Assembly: GCA_000723505.1 (NCBI GenBank)
Contig: HG934468.1
Location: forward strand, 2,946,798-3,010,797
DNA from: Mucinivorans hirudinis
GTDB taxonomy: Bacteria > Bacteroidota > Bacteroidia > Bacteroidales > Rikenellaceae
DNA length: 64,000 bases
Direction of reading: 5' to 3'
Position 1 is the stretch's first letter; each line of letters opens with the position of its first letter. Shown here in pieces: positions 7,522-16,481 of this stretch. The notes under the pieces were generated by a model, which saw only the letters and a list, made by a program, of their open reading frames with translations, was not told the DNA's origin and ran no database searches. The position numbers and the translations under genes are program-made.

Positions 7522-10446
7522 ATGAGTGAACAGAGAAAAATAAGACTTAGCGGCGTTGCAAGAGAATATAACGTCGGAATCGGCACCATTATCGACTTTT
7601 TGGCGAAAAAGGGTGTTGCGATTGAACATAATCCTAATGCACCGATTGAGGGTAAGGCTCTCGATTTGGTTCGTGCTGAATTTGGCACAGGCAAGATTGA
7701 GAAGGTCAATATCCGTGAAAAAATTCGCACCGAGCAACAGAGCGTTCGATTGGAAGATAAGGTTAAGAACCCATCTTCTGATGATGATTATCCTATTGAA
7801 AAGGAGGTGATTATCAAGAGTAATGCGATATTTACGCCCGAGGTTGAACACCTGTCGGGACCTAAGATTCTAGGTAAAATAGATTTGAACAAGCCCAAGG
7901 CAGCACCCCAGCCTGTGGCTCAGCCAAAGCCGGCGCAGCCTAAGCCTATGCAGCAGGAGCAAAAGCCAAAGATTGAACCGCAGTCGTCGCAGCCCAAACC
8001 CAAGGTTGAGCAACCGCAACAGCCAAAGCCTGTGGTGGCGCAACCACCCAGACCATCTGTTCAATCTCCTGCAAAGGTTTCGGAGCAGCCCAAATTGGTG
8101 GTGCAGCCACCTCAGCCCAAGGTTGATTCTGCGAAATTAGCAGAACCTGCTCGTGACCCTCGTATTTCCGAGAGTGGCGTTTTCCGTGCAAACGAACCTG
8201 AAAAGTTGTCGGGTCCTACGGTACTGGGCAAAATTGAGTTGCCAGTTGCGCGTCCATCTTCGGGGCGCAATGATGAGAAGCGAGGCAAACGTAATCGTAT
8301 CAAAAAGAATAAAGTAGATGTTGCAGCTGTGGGCAGTGCTCAGCAGCAGGGCGGCGGAGACAAGAATAAGAGACAAGGTGGTGCGGGCGGCAATCAACAA
8401 GGTGGTGGCGGTCATAGCCACAACCAAAATCGCGGTGGCGGTGCTGGTAATCAGCAGGGCGGTAATCAACAAGGCGGGCAGGGTAACAAGAAAAGGGGAG
8501 GCAGTAAGTTGCCACCTCGTCCTGTGCTGAAAGCCGAGGTTAGCGATGAGGAGGTGCAAAAGCAAATTAAAGAGACACTTGCGCGCCTAACGAGCAAGGG
8601 GTCAAAGAGTAAGGGTGCAAAATATCGTCGTGACAAACGCGATGCCGTGGGTCAGCGTATAGCCGAAGAGGCGCATATGCAACAGATGCAGAGCAATGTT
8701 TTGCAAGTTACGGAGTTTGTAACGGTGAGTGAGTTGGCGACGATGATGGATGTGAATGTTAATCAGGTGATTATGGCTTGTATGAACCTTGGACTTATGG
8801 TGTCTATCAACCAACGCTTGGATGCAGAAGCATTAGCTATTGTTGCAGAGGAGTTTGGTTACAAGGTTGAATTCGTGTCCGTTGAGATTCAGGAGGCTAT
8901 CGAAAGCGATGATGATAGTCCTGAGGATTTGGTGTCGCGTCCGCCGATTGTTACCGTAATGGGACACGTAGACCACGGTAAGACTTCACTTTTGGACTAT
9001 ATCCGCAAGGCGAATGTTATTGCAGGTGAAGCTGGTGGTATTACTCAACATATTGGTGCATACTCTGTTAAGATGGATGATGGTCGTCGTATCACATTCC
9101 TGGATACTCCGGGTCACGAAGCATTTACGGCGATGCGTGCGCGTGGTGCTAAGATTACGGACGTTGCAATTATTATTGTTGCTGCGGACGATGCAGTGAT
9201 GCCTCAAACCATAGAGGCTATCAACCACGCTTCGGCGGCAGGTGTGCCTATGATTTTTGCTATCAACAAGATAGATAAAGCAGGTGCAAATTCCGAAAGG
9301 ATTCGAGAGCAGTTGGCAAATATGAACTATTTGTTGGAGGATTGGGGCGGTAAATACCAATCTCAGGAGATTGCGGCTAAGAGCGGTTTGAATGTTGAGC
9401 ATCTTTTGGAAAAGATTGTGCTCGAGGCAGATATGCTCGATTTGAAGGCTAATCCTAATCGCAAGGCTTCGGGTAGTATTATAGAATCTACACTGGATAA
9501 GGGGCGCGGATATGTTACCACAGTGTTGGTGCAGAATGGCACGTTGCGAGTTGGTGATGTGATGTTGGCGGGAATTTACACGGGTCGTGTGAAGGCTATG
9601 TTCAACGAGCGTGGCAAGAAAATAAGCGAAGCACCTCCGGCAACACCTGTTTTGGTGCTCGGTCTGAACGGTGCGCCCCAAGCGGGTGATTTGTTCAACG
9701 TGATGGACGATGACAAGCAGGCGCGCGAGATTGCTACAAAACGTGAGCAATTGCAACGTATGCAAGGACTCCGTACACAGAAACATATTACGCTGGACGA
9801 AATCGGTCGCCGTATAGCTATCGGTTCGTTCAAGGAGCTCAATATTATTGTCAAGGGTGATGTGGACGGCTCGATTGAGGCTTTGACTGACTCTTTATTG
9901 AAGTTATCTACCGAGGAGGTTCAGGTGAATGTGATTCACAAGGCTGTGGGTCAAATTTCCGAATCGGATGTTTTGTTGGCGGCAGCATCGAATGCCATCA
10001 TAGTAGGCTTCCAAGTTCGTCCTTCGTCGGCAGCGCGTAAACTAGCTGAGAAAGAAGAGATTGATGTTCGCCTTTACTCTGTTATTTACGATGCCATCAA
10101 TGAGGTTAAGGATGCTATCGAAGGTATGTTGGCGCCCGAAACCAAGGAGGAGATACTTTGTTCGGTTGAAGTTATTGAGACCTTCAAGATATCAAAGGTC
10201 GGAACTGTTGCGGGCTGTATGGTGCGCGAGGGTAAGATTACACGTAACACCAAAATCCGTGTAATTCGTGATGGTATCGTTGTCTACACGGGACGTTTGG
10301 GTTCGCTCAAGCGCTTCAAGGACGATGTGAAGGAGGTGAACACAGGGTTGGATTGCGGTCTGAATATTGACAATTTCAACGATATAAAGGTGGGCGACTT
10401 TATAGAAGGATACGAAATGACGGAGGTAGCGCGTAAGCTCTCTTAA
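7522..10446 (+). CDS. infB: Translation initiation factor IF-2
   Basis: 974 residues from ATG 7522. IF-2 is the GTPase that brings fMet-tRNA to the 30S subunit and drives subunit joining. N-terminal IF2_N domain ([18 protein letters not shown], about 5-50); a Pro/Gln/Lys-rich linker (about 115-245); a Gly/Asn/Gln-rich linker (about 270-335); a second IF2_N domain (about 395-450); G domain with G1 GHVDHGKTS (about 480), G3 DTPGHEAF (about 529) and G4 NKID (about 582); then domains II, III and the C-terminal fMet-tRNA-binding domain ending near [11 protein letters not shown]. The two low-complexity linkers are typical of Bacteroidota IF-2. It closes the rimP-nusA-infB operon. Confidence 0.97.
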   Translation: MSEQRKIRLSGVAREYNVGIGTIIDFLAKKGVAIEHNPNAPIEGKALDLVRAEFGTGKIEKVNIREKIRTEQQSVRLEDKVKNPSSDDDYPIEKEVIIKSNAIFTPEVEHLSGPKILGKIDLNKPKAAPQPVAQPKPAQPKPMQQEQKPKIEPQSSQPKPKVEQPQQPKPVVAQPPRPSVQSPAKVSEQPKLVVQPPQPKVDSAKLAEPARDPRISESGVFRANEPEKLSGPTVLGKIELPVARPSSGRNDEKRGKRNRIKKNKVDVAAVGSAQQQGGGDKNKRQGGAGGNQQGGGGHSHNQNRGGGAGNQQGGNQQGGQGNKKRGGSKLPPRPVLKAEVSDEEVQKQIKETLARLTSKGSKSKGAKYRRDKRDAVGQRIAEEAHMQQMQSNVLQVTEFVTVSELATMMDVNVNQVIMACMNLGLMVSINQRLDAEALAIVAEEFGYKVEFVSVEIQEAIESDDDSPEDLVSRPPIVTVMGHVDHGKTSLLDYIRKANVIAGEAGGITQHIGAYSVKMDDGRRITFLDTPGHEAFTAMRARGAKITDVAIIIVAADDAVMPQTIEAINHASAAGVPMIFAINKIDKAGANSERIREQLANMNYLLEDWGGKYQSQEIAAKSGLNVEHLLEKIVLEADMLDLKANPNRKASGSIIESTLDKGRGYVTTVLVQNGTLRVGDVMLAGIYTGRVKAMFNERGKKISEAPPATPVLVLGLNGAPQAGDLFNVMDDDKQAREIATKREQLQRMQGLRTQKHITLDEIGRRIAIGSFKELNIIVKGDVDGSIEALTDSLLKLSTEEVQVNVIHKAVGQISESDVLLAAASNAIIVGFQVRPSSAARKLAEKEEIDVRLYSVIYDAINEVKDAIEGMLAPETKEEILCSVEVIETFKISKVGTVAGCMVREGKITRNTKIRVIRDGIVVYTGRLGSLKRFKDDVKEVNTGLDCGLNIDNFNDIKVGDFIEGYEMTEVARKLS

Positions 10447-10695
10447 ATATAAATAGTCGGTTGCCAATCACCGGAATCAGCCCTTTTAGCGTAACACGCT
10501 GTTAGTCAAATAGTATTTATTGGCGAAAACAGCAGATTCTACATAAGAGACTACATAAAAGCGTCTGAAGACCAGTGTTTTGCACTGCAAAGATAGAACA
10601 ATAATATCCAAATCCAATAGTCCCGTTCAGGCTATTTTTAGAGGAAATATCATTGTTTGAGGAGTTCGACCATTATGTAGCCTACCTAAAAAACT
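10447..10695. other. Intergenic stretch after infB, start of accessory region
   Basis: No convincing gene. The reverse strand carries a good -7 box, TATCTTTG, at about 10583-10590, pointing left towards the infB 3' end with nothing coding behind it. On the plus strand 10623-10740 is open and reads ...EEFDHYVAYLKNYTGTSTA..., which looks like real protein sequence but has no start; it may be a decayed gene. A small hairpin AGCGT/ACGCT is at about 10488-10500. Confidence 0.4.
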
Positions 10696-10746
10696 ACACC
10701 GGAACATCAACCGCTATTATACGGGGAATGTTCCGGTGTTCTTTTT
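10696..10746. terminator. Bidirectional terminator hairpin
   Basis: ACACCGGAACAT (10696-10707) and ATGTTCCGGTGT (10728-10739) are a perfect 12-base inverted repeat. TCTTTTT follows on the plus strand; on the minus strand a run of six T follows after two bases. It lies between infB (rightward) and the HU-like gene (leftward), so it probably ends transcription from both sides. Confidence 0.7.
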
Positions 10747-10773
10747 GTGATTACCGACCAATATGCAATATCA

Positions 10774-11067
10774 CTATTCTGGGTCGGCTGATCGATGGAA
10801 ACTTCTATGAGGCGTAAACTCTACTGACCGTCTTTCTTTGGTCTGATCTGTCTGCCCCTTATTAATATTGTAGTATGGTCGGCTTTTGTGCGCTTTTACT
10901 ACAAACTTGCCAAAGTTAATCAATGAGATGTTGTTCCCTTGTTTCAGCTCTTCTAAAAGGAGACTTAGGAACGGTTCTACAATTTCATTCAGTTCCCATT
11001 TCTGATAACTGATACCTTGGCTTGAGAGTTGTTTGTATAACTTGTCAATTAACTGTTGCTTATTCAT
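10774..11067 (-). CDS. HU/IHF-family DNA-binding protein
   Basis: 97 residues. HU-family proteins are small dimeric proteins that bend and compact DNA. The N-terminal helical part (MNKQQLIDKLYKQL... VEPFLSLLLEELKQG) and the beta-arm core (NNISLINFGKFVVKAHKSR) follow the HU pattern, including the G-x-F segment (INFGKF) before the DNA-binding arm; the arm region carries RPYYNINKGQTDQ and the end carries RRSVEFTPHRSF, matching the family's conserved (F)xP closing strand. It is the last gene of a leftward cluster, only 4 bases after the gene at 11072-11278. Accessory-type HU proteins are common on Bacteroidales mobile elements. Confidence 0.8.
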   Translation of the reverse strand: MNKQQLIDKLYKQLSSQGISYQKWELNEIVEPFLSLLLEELKQGNNISLINFGKFVVKAHKSRPYYNINKGQTDQTKERRSVEFTPHRSFHRSADPE

Positions 11068-11071
11068 TGGA

Positions 11072-11278
11072 TTAAAAAGAGTATCGAGAACATAATGGCT
11101 TTATGTGTATCTCGACACGCTTGTCTTCCAAAATCCGCAACATCGCTTTATAAAGAGGTAGCTCTTCTACCCCTGCTATTTTGAGTGCCTCAATCTTCAT
11201 CGTGTTTTCAATGAGTTCAAGATACTCTTGCTCGGTGATTGTTACATATTTTATGTGGTTAGATTTTAACTTGGCCAT
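11072..11278 (-). CDS. Hypothetical 68-aa protein of the HU/RNase H cluster
   Basis: Starts MAKLKSNHIKYVTITEQEYLELIENTMK and continues with a helical, charged sequence; no transmembrane segment or known motif. The pattern ITxxEYxxLxEN resembles the N-terminal strand-helix of small phage or plasmid proteins, without a firm match. It is preceded by the 47-base leader repeat at 11289-11335 that is also found before the first gene of the cluster, and followed 4 bases later by the HU-like gene, so it is probably made together with it. Function unknown. Confidence 0.6.
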   Translation of the reverse strand: MAKLKSNHIKYVTITEQEYLELIENTMKIEALKIAGVEELPLYKAMLRILEDKRVEIHIKPLCSRYSF

Positions 11279-11288
11279 AACCTCGATT

Positions 11289-11335
11289 GGTTACATCTAT
11301 ATCCTTCAGTTTATCATCTATAATCTTTCAGTTTA
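11289..11335 (-). repeat. 47-base leader repeat, copy B
   Basis: Lies between the RNase H-like stop codon (11333-11335) and the start of the 68-aa gene. On the minus strand it contains two imperfect tandem units of about 22 bases (each beginning AAACTGAA). It matches 45 of 47 bases of copy A, which is upstream of the 12243 gene and now split by ISL3 (12255-12272 plus 13543-13571). Confidence 0.75.
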
Positions 11336-11728
11336 CTTTTCGCCGTAGTCTGCCGGAATCTCACCCCACTCTCTATTATCCCAATGTAGAACTTCAATAG
11401 TCTCGACCTCTGCGGCAAAGGCTTTCAGAAACACCTCCGCTTTTTGAAGTGCAGGATTGCGTTTCTTAGAGGCTGTGCGCTTTGCTTTAAACCACGCTAT
11501 TGCTGTGGTGCTATCGGTATAGATGGTTCGTGGAGAGTAGCCGTTTGCGATAATGTATTTGACCGCTTCGACTACTCCCAAGAACTCTCCTATATTAATA
11601 GTCTGAAAGCCCAGAGACACGCTGAACAACTCTTCGCCGGTGGATATATCCACAGCTCTGTATCGGGTTAATCTATTTTTGGTGGAGTGAGCGCCGTCTG
11701 TGGCTATTCCGTGAGTGGGTCGGCACAT
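11333..11728 (-). CDS. RNase H-like protein
   Basis: 131 residues of the ribonuclease H fold. Acidic residues sit where the family has its catalytic set: Asp in IATDGAHS (residue about 11), Glu in INIGEFLGVVEA (about 48), Asp in IYTDSTTAIAW (about 71) and Asp in EIPADYG at the end (about 127). RNase H cuts the RNA strand of RNA-DNA hybrids. The C-terminal part (ALQKAEVFLKAF) matches the helix before the last active-site residue. It is short, and the last acidic residue is only four residues from the C-terminus. The start overlaps the upstream gene by 25 bases. Probably an element-encoded copy rather than the housekeeping rnhA. Confidence 0.75.
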   Translation of the reverse strand: MCRPTHGIATDGAHSTKNRLTRYRAVDISTGEELFSVSLGFQTINIGEFLGVVEAVKYIIANGYSPRTIYTDSTTAIAWFKAKRTASKKRNPALQKAEVFLKAFAAEVETIEVLHWDNREWGEIPADYGEK

Positions 11729-12243
11729 TGTAACACGTAGTCCGGTATATGATACCCATCTCGACGCATACGTTGTACGACCTGCCTCGCTTTGTGAGAT
11801 AGGTCTTCGATGACCTGTTCGACATCTTCAATTTCTCCTGTATCTCGGAGAAATTTGGTGATACCCGCCAGTGTTCTGGTGGATACGTTTCTACCGTCTT
11901 TGGGGTCGAAGTAGACGATTTTGTTTCCAAACGAAACGGTTACTTGATAGATTCCGTTTGAAATGATGAATGTGTCTACATGGGCTTTGAATAGAGCTAA
12001 CCTTGCCGACACGACCACATAGCCTGTGCTATTGTGCATCGGCTTTAATTCAACGTCATAAAGTTTGTTGACTTGAATTTTGTCTTTGAGCTCTTTTGCA
12101 AGAAGACAGATTTTTTTGCCAAAGCGGGAATCCTCTCGAACCCCCAGTAATTTACTGGTTTTTGATTGACGAGATACAAAACCTATGATCTCGCCTGTCT
12201 GCTGTGATACCGCAAATTTCATTTGCGTTTTCTCCAATTCCAT
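11704..12243 (-). CDS. Hypothetical 179-aa protein, first gene of the leftward cluster
   Basis: MELEKTQMKFAVSQQTGEIIGFVSRQSK... Soluble, mixed alpha/beta, with basic N-terminal half and a helical C-terminal third (VEQVIEDLSHKARQVVQRMRRDGYHIP). No motif that I recognise. The 3' end overlaps the RNase H-like gene by 25 bases, which suggests a shared role or at least coupled translation. Its 5' leader contained the 47-base repeat copy A and a promoter at 13583-13614, but an ISL3 element has inserted 29 bases upstream of the start, so expression is probably cut off or driven from the IS. Confidence 0.6.
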   Translation of the reverse strand: MELEKTQMKFAVSQQTGEIIGFVSRQSKTSKLLGVREDSRFGKKICLLAKELKDKIQVNKLYDVELKPMHNSTGYVVVSARLALFKAHVDTFIISNGIYQVTVSFGNKIVYFDPKDGRNVSTRTLAGITKFLRDTGEIEDVEQVIEDLSHKARQVVQRMRRDGYHIPDYVLQCADPLTE

Positions 12244-12272
12244 TTTTCATTATTGGTTCCATCTATATCCTT

Positions 12273-13534
12273 GGTTCTACAGGATTTCGTGTGAGAATAG
12301 TTATCTTTGCCGAATGACAGCAACCGAAGTATTGAGTAAATTATTATTGCCTATGAGTAGTGATTGGTCGATAGGCAGTGTAGACATCGACGAGCAAAAC
12401 GAGGAAGTTCGTATTGAGCTTGTCTATAACAATGAAGTGGTAATTATTGATGGCGTAAGTTATCCTATCTATGACTATCGTTCAGTTCGAGAGTGGCGAC
12501 ACTTGGATTTGTGGCAATATAAGAGTTACCTTGTTGCCCGTATTCCGCGTTATATTGTTGGAGATAAGGTAATAAGCTTGGGCGTACCGTGGTCAGCGCC
12601 ATTGGAACGTATGACCACTTTGCTCGAAAAAAAACGATAGAGACTTTGCAAGTAACCAAGAGTCAGAGTGGTACTGCAAGGTTATTGCGTATAAGTTTTG
12701 ACCAAGTACATCGCGTGATGCACCGAGCAGTAGAGCGCGGTATGGCATTGCGAGATAGTGATGAGCTATATAAATATGTTAGCATTGACGAGAAAGCTAT
12801 AAGTCGTGGTCACGAGTACGCATCAATTTTATCGGATGAGTTGAGCGGAATTGTGATAGAGGTTAGTAAAGGCAGGACAAAGGAAAGTGTTGATAATTTG
12901 TGTATTAAAGGTTTATCTGAGGAGCAGCGAGGGGCAGTAGAGCGAATATGCACCGATATGTGGGATCCTTATATTTACGCAGCAAAGGAGTATTTTGGGC
13001 AAGCATTGCACTGCCACGATAATTTTCATTTGGTCGGTTATTTGAATAAGGCTGTTGATAAGGTACGTCGCCGAGAGGTTAAGTTACACGAAGATTTGAA
13101 ACGAACTAAGTATTTGTGGCTCAAGGACACAAATAATTTTACAGATAAGCAGTATGCGACTTTCGAGGCTATACGGGGAGCAAATTACGAGGTATCTCGG
13201 GCTTGGCAAGTGAAGGAGAATTTTAGAGATATTCAGTTTCGGCAAGAAAACTATCAAAGTGCATTATCAATATATATGCTTTGGAAACAGAACGCATTAA
13301 GGGTAAATATACCTGAGATAAACCAAGTAGTAGAAATGTTTGACAGGCATAAAAAAGGAATTGTAAATGCGATACTAACTGGCGCAAGTAATGCAAGGGC
13401 AGAGAGGTTAAACAGCTCTATCGAAGAGATAAAAAGAATAGGCAGAGGATACCATAAATTTGAAAACTTCAGAACCGCAATACTATTCTTCAATGCAAAC
13501 CTCAAACTTTACCCACACGAAAACCAGTAGAACC
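12273..13534 (+). mobile_element. ISL3-family insertion sequence, complete
   Basis: Terminal inverted repeats start GGTTCTAC at 12273 and end GTAGAACC at 13534; the ends agree over about 21 bases with two or three mismatches (left 12273-12294, right 13514-13534). An 8-bp direct repeat, ATATCCTT, flanks the element (12265-12272 and 13535-13542), the target-duplication length known for ISL3. Length 1262 bp. It sits in the leader of the leftward hypothetical/RNase H/HU cluster. Confidence 0.9.
12314..13530 (+). CDS. ISL3-family transposase, two frames joined at an A8 run
   Basis: The first frame starts at ATG 12314 (MTATEVLSKLLLP) and stops at 12638-12640; the second, open from 12589, runs to 13530. 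They overlap at eight A residues (12627-12634). A -1 shift there joins ...LEKK to TIETLQVTKSQSGTA and gives a normal ISL3 transposase of about 405 residues with the N-terminal part followed by the DDE catalytic domain (SIDEKAISRGHEY, TDMWDPYIYAAKEYF, and ARAERLNSSIEEIKRIGRGY near the end). Either frameshifting on the A run controls expression or the copy is a one-base mutant. A TATCTTTG-type promoter box lies just before the start (about 12301-12308), inside the left end. Confidence 0.8.
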
Positions 13535-13542
13535 ATATCCTT

Positions 13543-13573
13543 CAGTTTATCATCTAAAATCTTTCAGTTTATC
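13543..13573 (-). repeat. 47-base leader repeat, copy A (right part, split by ISL3)
   Basis: Together with 12255-12272 on the other side of ISL3 this rebuilds a 47-base unit matching copy B at 11289-11335 with two mismatches. It belongs to the 5' leader of the gene ending at 11704. Confidence 0.7.
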
Positions 13574-13582
13574 ATTGTGCCT

Positions 13583-13614
13583 CAAATTTAATTATTTTGC
13601 CTCAAACAACCAAA
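13583..13614 (-). promoter_or_regulatory. Promoter of the leftward HU/RNase H cluster
   Basis: On the minus strand TTTG (13611-13614) and TAAATTTG (13583-13590) are 20 bases apart, matching the Bacteroidota -33/-7 pattern. Transcription would run left through leader copy A into the gene at 12243, but ISL3 now lies between. Confidence 0.55.
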
Positions 13615-13643
13615 CTTTATTTGCTTAATTTTCTGTGTGTTAG

Positions 13644-15795
13644 CCCAACTTCAACGCCAAAAAGTTTTTTCAGTGTTTTTTTGCTCAAAAACGGGTATGA
13701 TTTCATACTATTGAGTTGATTTTCAGAAGATGCTTATTTGGTGAAGTGCTTTGTAATACCCACGGGAGTAAATTTTATGTTGTACCTTAGCGGGCATGTA
13801 CTTCACATCGAACATACGCGTGAGCCCCGAGCACGGCAGGGAACTCCCTTATTATAAAATCAAGGAGTCCTTCCGTGATGTTATAGGACGTGTGCATACC
13901 CGTGTAATGTTGACTCCGGGCTACCTTCCCGATTTGTGCAGCGATGAGATTGTGCAGATTCGCCGCGGTCTGACCTATATGATGGAGCAGAGTGCGTATA
14001 TCCCAGCTCAGCAGGCGATGTTTACTGCCGATCCCAGAGGAGAGTACAGTGAAGAGGTTCGTGGATACATCGAGAAGTTTTGGAGTCAGATAAAGGGTAG
14101 CGGCAAGATTGATTCCGCACGGGCAAGTTATGATGAGGCAGAACGCAAAGCCCGCAAATTAATAGATGTCAACACAATACAGCATACAGATGCACGTGAG
14201 GCAGGTGCAGAGAATGTATGCCTTCAGGCGATACGCGAACTACAGCTCGACACATTTCTGCGACGCGAAGGATGGTCGGAGCGTAAGATAAATTCTACAC
14301 TGGCATCCTTGATTATCCGGACTGTATATTCCCCATCGGAATGGGCGGCACTACGTATACTCGACGAGAATTCTGCCGCAATGGAGCTTCTGACGGGTCA
14401 GTTTGGCGACTGCCCGACTCAGCGCGAGGTATATGCGGCTGCTCCATCGCTTTATGCCTTGAAAGACAAGCTAGAGCGTCATCTGTGCTCTCGCACCGAC
14501 TCGTTGTTTAATCTCACTAACCGGGTGATGCTCTTCGATTTGACCAACTTCTATTTCGAGGGTAGCAAGACAGGCTCAAAGAAGGCAAAGTTTGGTCGCT
14601 CGAAGGAGAAACGCTCAGACTGTCGCCTTCTTGTCCTCGCCTTGGCAATCAATACTGAAGGCTTTATCCGATACAGTTCAATCCTTGCCGGCAACACAGC
14701 CGACCCCGATTCACTACCGGCGATGGTGGAGGGCATTATCTCGAAGAATCCGGTCTCGACAAACCCCCAACAGAAAGTTATGGTGGTCATCGATGCAGGA
14801 ATAGCCACGGAAGCCAATCTCGGATTGCTCAAAGAACGAGGATATAATTACCTTTGTGTCAGCAGAACCAAGCTCAAAGATTATACTCTCAAAGAGGAAG
14901 GTCGCTCTGTTACGGTATTTGATAGTCGCAAGCGTCCCATTACTATAGCCCAAGTCGAGCACCGGGAGGGAGGCGACTTCTACCTTCGCATTACCTCCCC
15001 CGCCAAAGCAATGACCGAACATTCCATGAACCAACAGTGGCGAGAGCGTTTCGAGCTTGAACTCACAAAGGCACGCAACGCTCTTACGGCAAAAGGAGGC
15101 ACAAAGAGATACGACAAGGTGGTGGAGCGTGTTGGACGTGCACTCGGTAAATACCCCTCTGTATCCAAGTATTACCAAATAGACTACATCCGCTCGGGTG
15201 AGAATCCCGAACACATGTCAGATATCCGCTGGCAAATCAAAATCAGCCAAGAAGAGACTGAGCAACGCTTTGGCACATACTTCCTGCGCACCAACATAGC
15301 CACCCTTGACGAGCGAACTACGTGGGAGTACTATAACTTGATTAGAGAGATAGAGACATCAAACCGGCAACTCAAAACAGACCTGGAATTGCGCCCCATC
15401 TACCATCAGACAGATAACAACTCCGATGCCCATCTATTCTTCGGACTACTATCATACTGGATTGTAAACACAGTTCGACACAAACTAAAGTTACAAGGCA
15501 TAACTCATTACTGGACTGAATTAAAGCGCATTCTATCCACCCAAAAGGCTATTACCACCAAAGCAGAAAACGCACTCGGAGAACAAATAGAACTACGCAT
15601 CTGTTCGGACCCCACAGATGCCGCCTCGGAACTATATCGAATCCTCGGATACAACCCCATACCATTTAGACGACACACAATCAAAACTGCACCACCACCT
15701 CCGAATTGAAAAATCTGTAGTACCCACGCAGAAAGCCAAAAACAGATAAGGCTTAAAGAACAGAGGATTTGCATACATATTACGTTGAAGTTGGG
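13644..15795 (+). mobile_element. IS1634-family insertion sequence, copy 1 (complete)
   Basis: Ends are 13-base perfect inverted repeats: CCCAACTTCAACG at 13644-13656 and its complement at 15783-15795. Four-base direct repeats TTAG flank it (13640-13643, 15796-15799). Length 2152 bp, the same as copy 2 at 39282-41433. Just inside the left end an imperfect hairpin followed by seven T (about 13655-13685) would stop outside transcription before the transposase. Confidence 0.9.
13796..15709 (+). CDS. IS1634-family transposase, copy 1
   Basis: 637 residues, DDE transposase of the IS4 superfamily, IS1634 group. Family features: FDLTNFYFEG (first Asp, about residue 247), the GNTADPDSLP segment (about 302), VMVVIDAGIATEANLGLL (second Asp, about 330) and the late Glu in the REIETSNRQLKTDLELRPIYH block (about 521-545). 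Start ATG 13796 follows a TACCTTAG-like box by a few bases. Compared with copy 2 the protein is identical except for scattered changes that cluster at residues about 468-545 (e.g. SGENPEHMSD versus SDKNPEQMSD, NIATLDERTTWEYY versus NVTSLDERTTWDYY). Confidence 0.9.
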   Translation: MYFTSNIRVSPEHGRELPYYKIKESFRDVIGRVHTRVMLTPGYLPDLCSDEIVQIRRGLTYMMEQSAYIPAQQAMFTADPRGEYSEEVRGYIEKFWSQIKGSGKIDSARASYDEAERKARKLIDVNTIQHTDAREAGAENVCLQAIRELQLDTFLRREGWSERKINSTLASLIIRTVYSPSEWAALRILDENSAAMELLTGQFGDCPTQREVYAAAPSLYALKDKLERHLCSRTDSLFNLTNRVMLFDLTNFYFEGSKTGSKKAKFGRSKEKRSDCRLLVLALAINTEGFIRYSSILAGNTADPDSLPAMVEGIISKNPVSTNPQQKVMVVIDAGIATEANLGLLKERGYNYLCVSRTKLKDYTLKEEGRSVTVFDSRKRPITIAQVEHREGGDFYLRITSPAKAMTEHSMNQQWRERFELELTKARNALTAKGGTKRYDKVVERVGRALGKYPSVSKYYQIDYIRSGENPEHMSDIRWQIKISQEETEQRFGTYFLRTNIATLDERTTWEYYNLIREIETSNRQLKTDLELRPIYHQTDNNSDAHLFFGLLSYWIVNTVRHKLKLQGITHYWTELKRILSTQKAITTKAENALGEQIELRICSDPTDAASELYRILGYNPIPFRRHTIKTAPPPPN

Positions 15796-15821
15796 TTAGG
15801 TAGCGACATTTACAGAGAAAG

Positions 15822-16481
15822 CTATCGTTTTACCTGTAAATAATCTTGTTCCGTTACGTGACTGAAACGCTCGTCAGATGAGGACGTTACCTCACATTGC
15901 CAGTACCTGTATGTCCGTCCTGCTTGGAGGTTGTAAGGATATACATCAAATTCTTTCAAAAAAAGTATGCCGATGTCGTATGCAAATGGGGTTTGTACCT
16001 CCGGAAAGCGTTCGTTGGGCTGTCGATAGAGTTTTTTATACTCAGTTCCATATACCCAAATGTTGGTCAATCGAACATCGGGGTCGATGTCGTATCTCTT
16101 TGCCCACTCTACAAAGTCATATATATCGGTTTCGATTAGCCGGTGGTTGAAATGGTCGCCCGCCTCAGCTTCGAGTCGCTTGTACGATTCCCAAATCGGT
16201 TGTCGCGTGAGAATCTCTTTGTATCGCTTCTCTGTGACATAATCGGTGGTGTACCACAACAGTTCATATCCATTGCCGGTGGAATCTTCTACATATGCTC
16301 TATCGAACTGATACCGCTTTACCATATAACTATTGTCGATGCCTATCTCATCATAGCCCATACAAGAGCGAAAGATTCCTATAACGGCGATGAGTATCAA
16401 AAAAGAAGTGGTGCCACCCAAAAGCAACACCACTCCACAACCCTTATCGGCTATATTAAGGAATCTATTCGTCTTGTTCAT
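15822..16481 (-). CDS. Hypothetical single-pass membrane protein (219 aa)
   Basis: Start taken at ATG 16481 (MNKTNRFLNIADKGCG); it overlaps the upstream gene by 17 bases, while longer starts would run through the MutS-like gene. Residues about 14-40 (CGVVLLLGGTTSFLILIAVIGIF) form one transmembrane helix, followed by a soluble domain of about 175 residues rich in Tyr, Asp and Glu with a KEILTRQPIWESYKRLEAE stretch. No family recognised. It is the last gene of a second leftward cluster (17655 to 15822). IS1634 copy 1 has landed 27 bases after its stop. Confidence 0.6.
   Translation of the reverse strand: MNKTNRFLNIADKGCGVVLLLGGTTSFLILIAVIGIFRSCMGYDEIGIDNSYMVKRYQFDRAYVEDSTGNGYELLWYTTDYVTEKRYKEILTRQPIWESYKRLEAEAGDHFNHRLIETDIYDFVEWAKRYDIDPDVRLTNIWVYGTEYKKLYRQPNERFPEVQTPFAYDIGILFLKEFDVYPYNLQAGRTYRYWQCEVTSSSDERFSHVTEQDYLQVKR

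Noticed and set aside
8137-8565. 142-codon minus-strand open frame with hydrophobic text
   Set aside because: Antisense to the Gly/Gln-rich linker of IF-2; the apparent hydrophobicity comes from reverse reading of GGT/CAA-type codons.
8986-9786. 266-codon open frame on the minus strand opposite infB
   Set aside because: It lies wholly antisense to the GTPase domain of IF-2, is rich in Cys/His/Thr in a way typical of reverse reading, and has no promoter.
11289-13573. CRISPR-like array from the repeated AAACTGAA units
   Set aside because: Only two units per copy with almost no spacer, and no cas genes; better seen as a duplicated leader.
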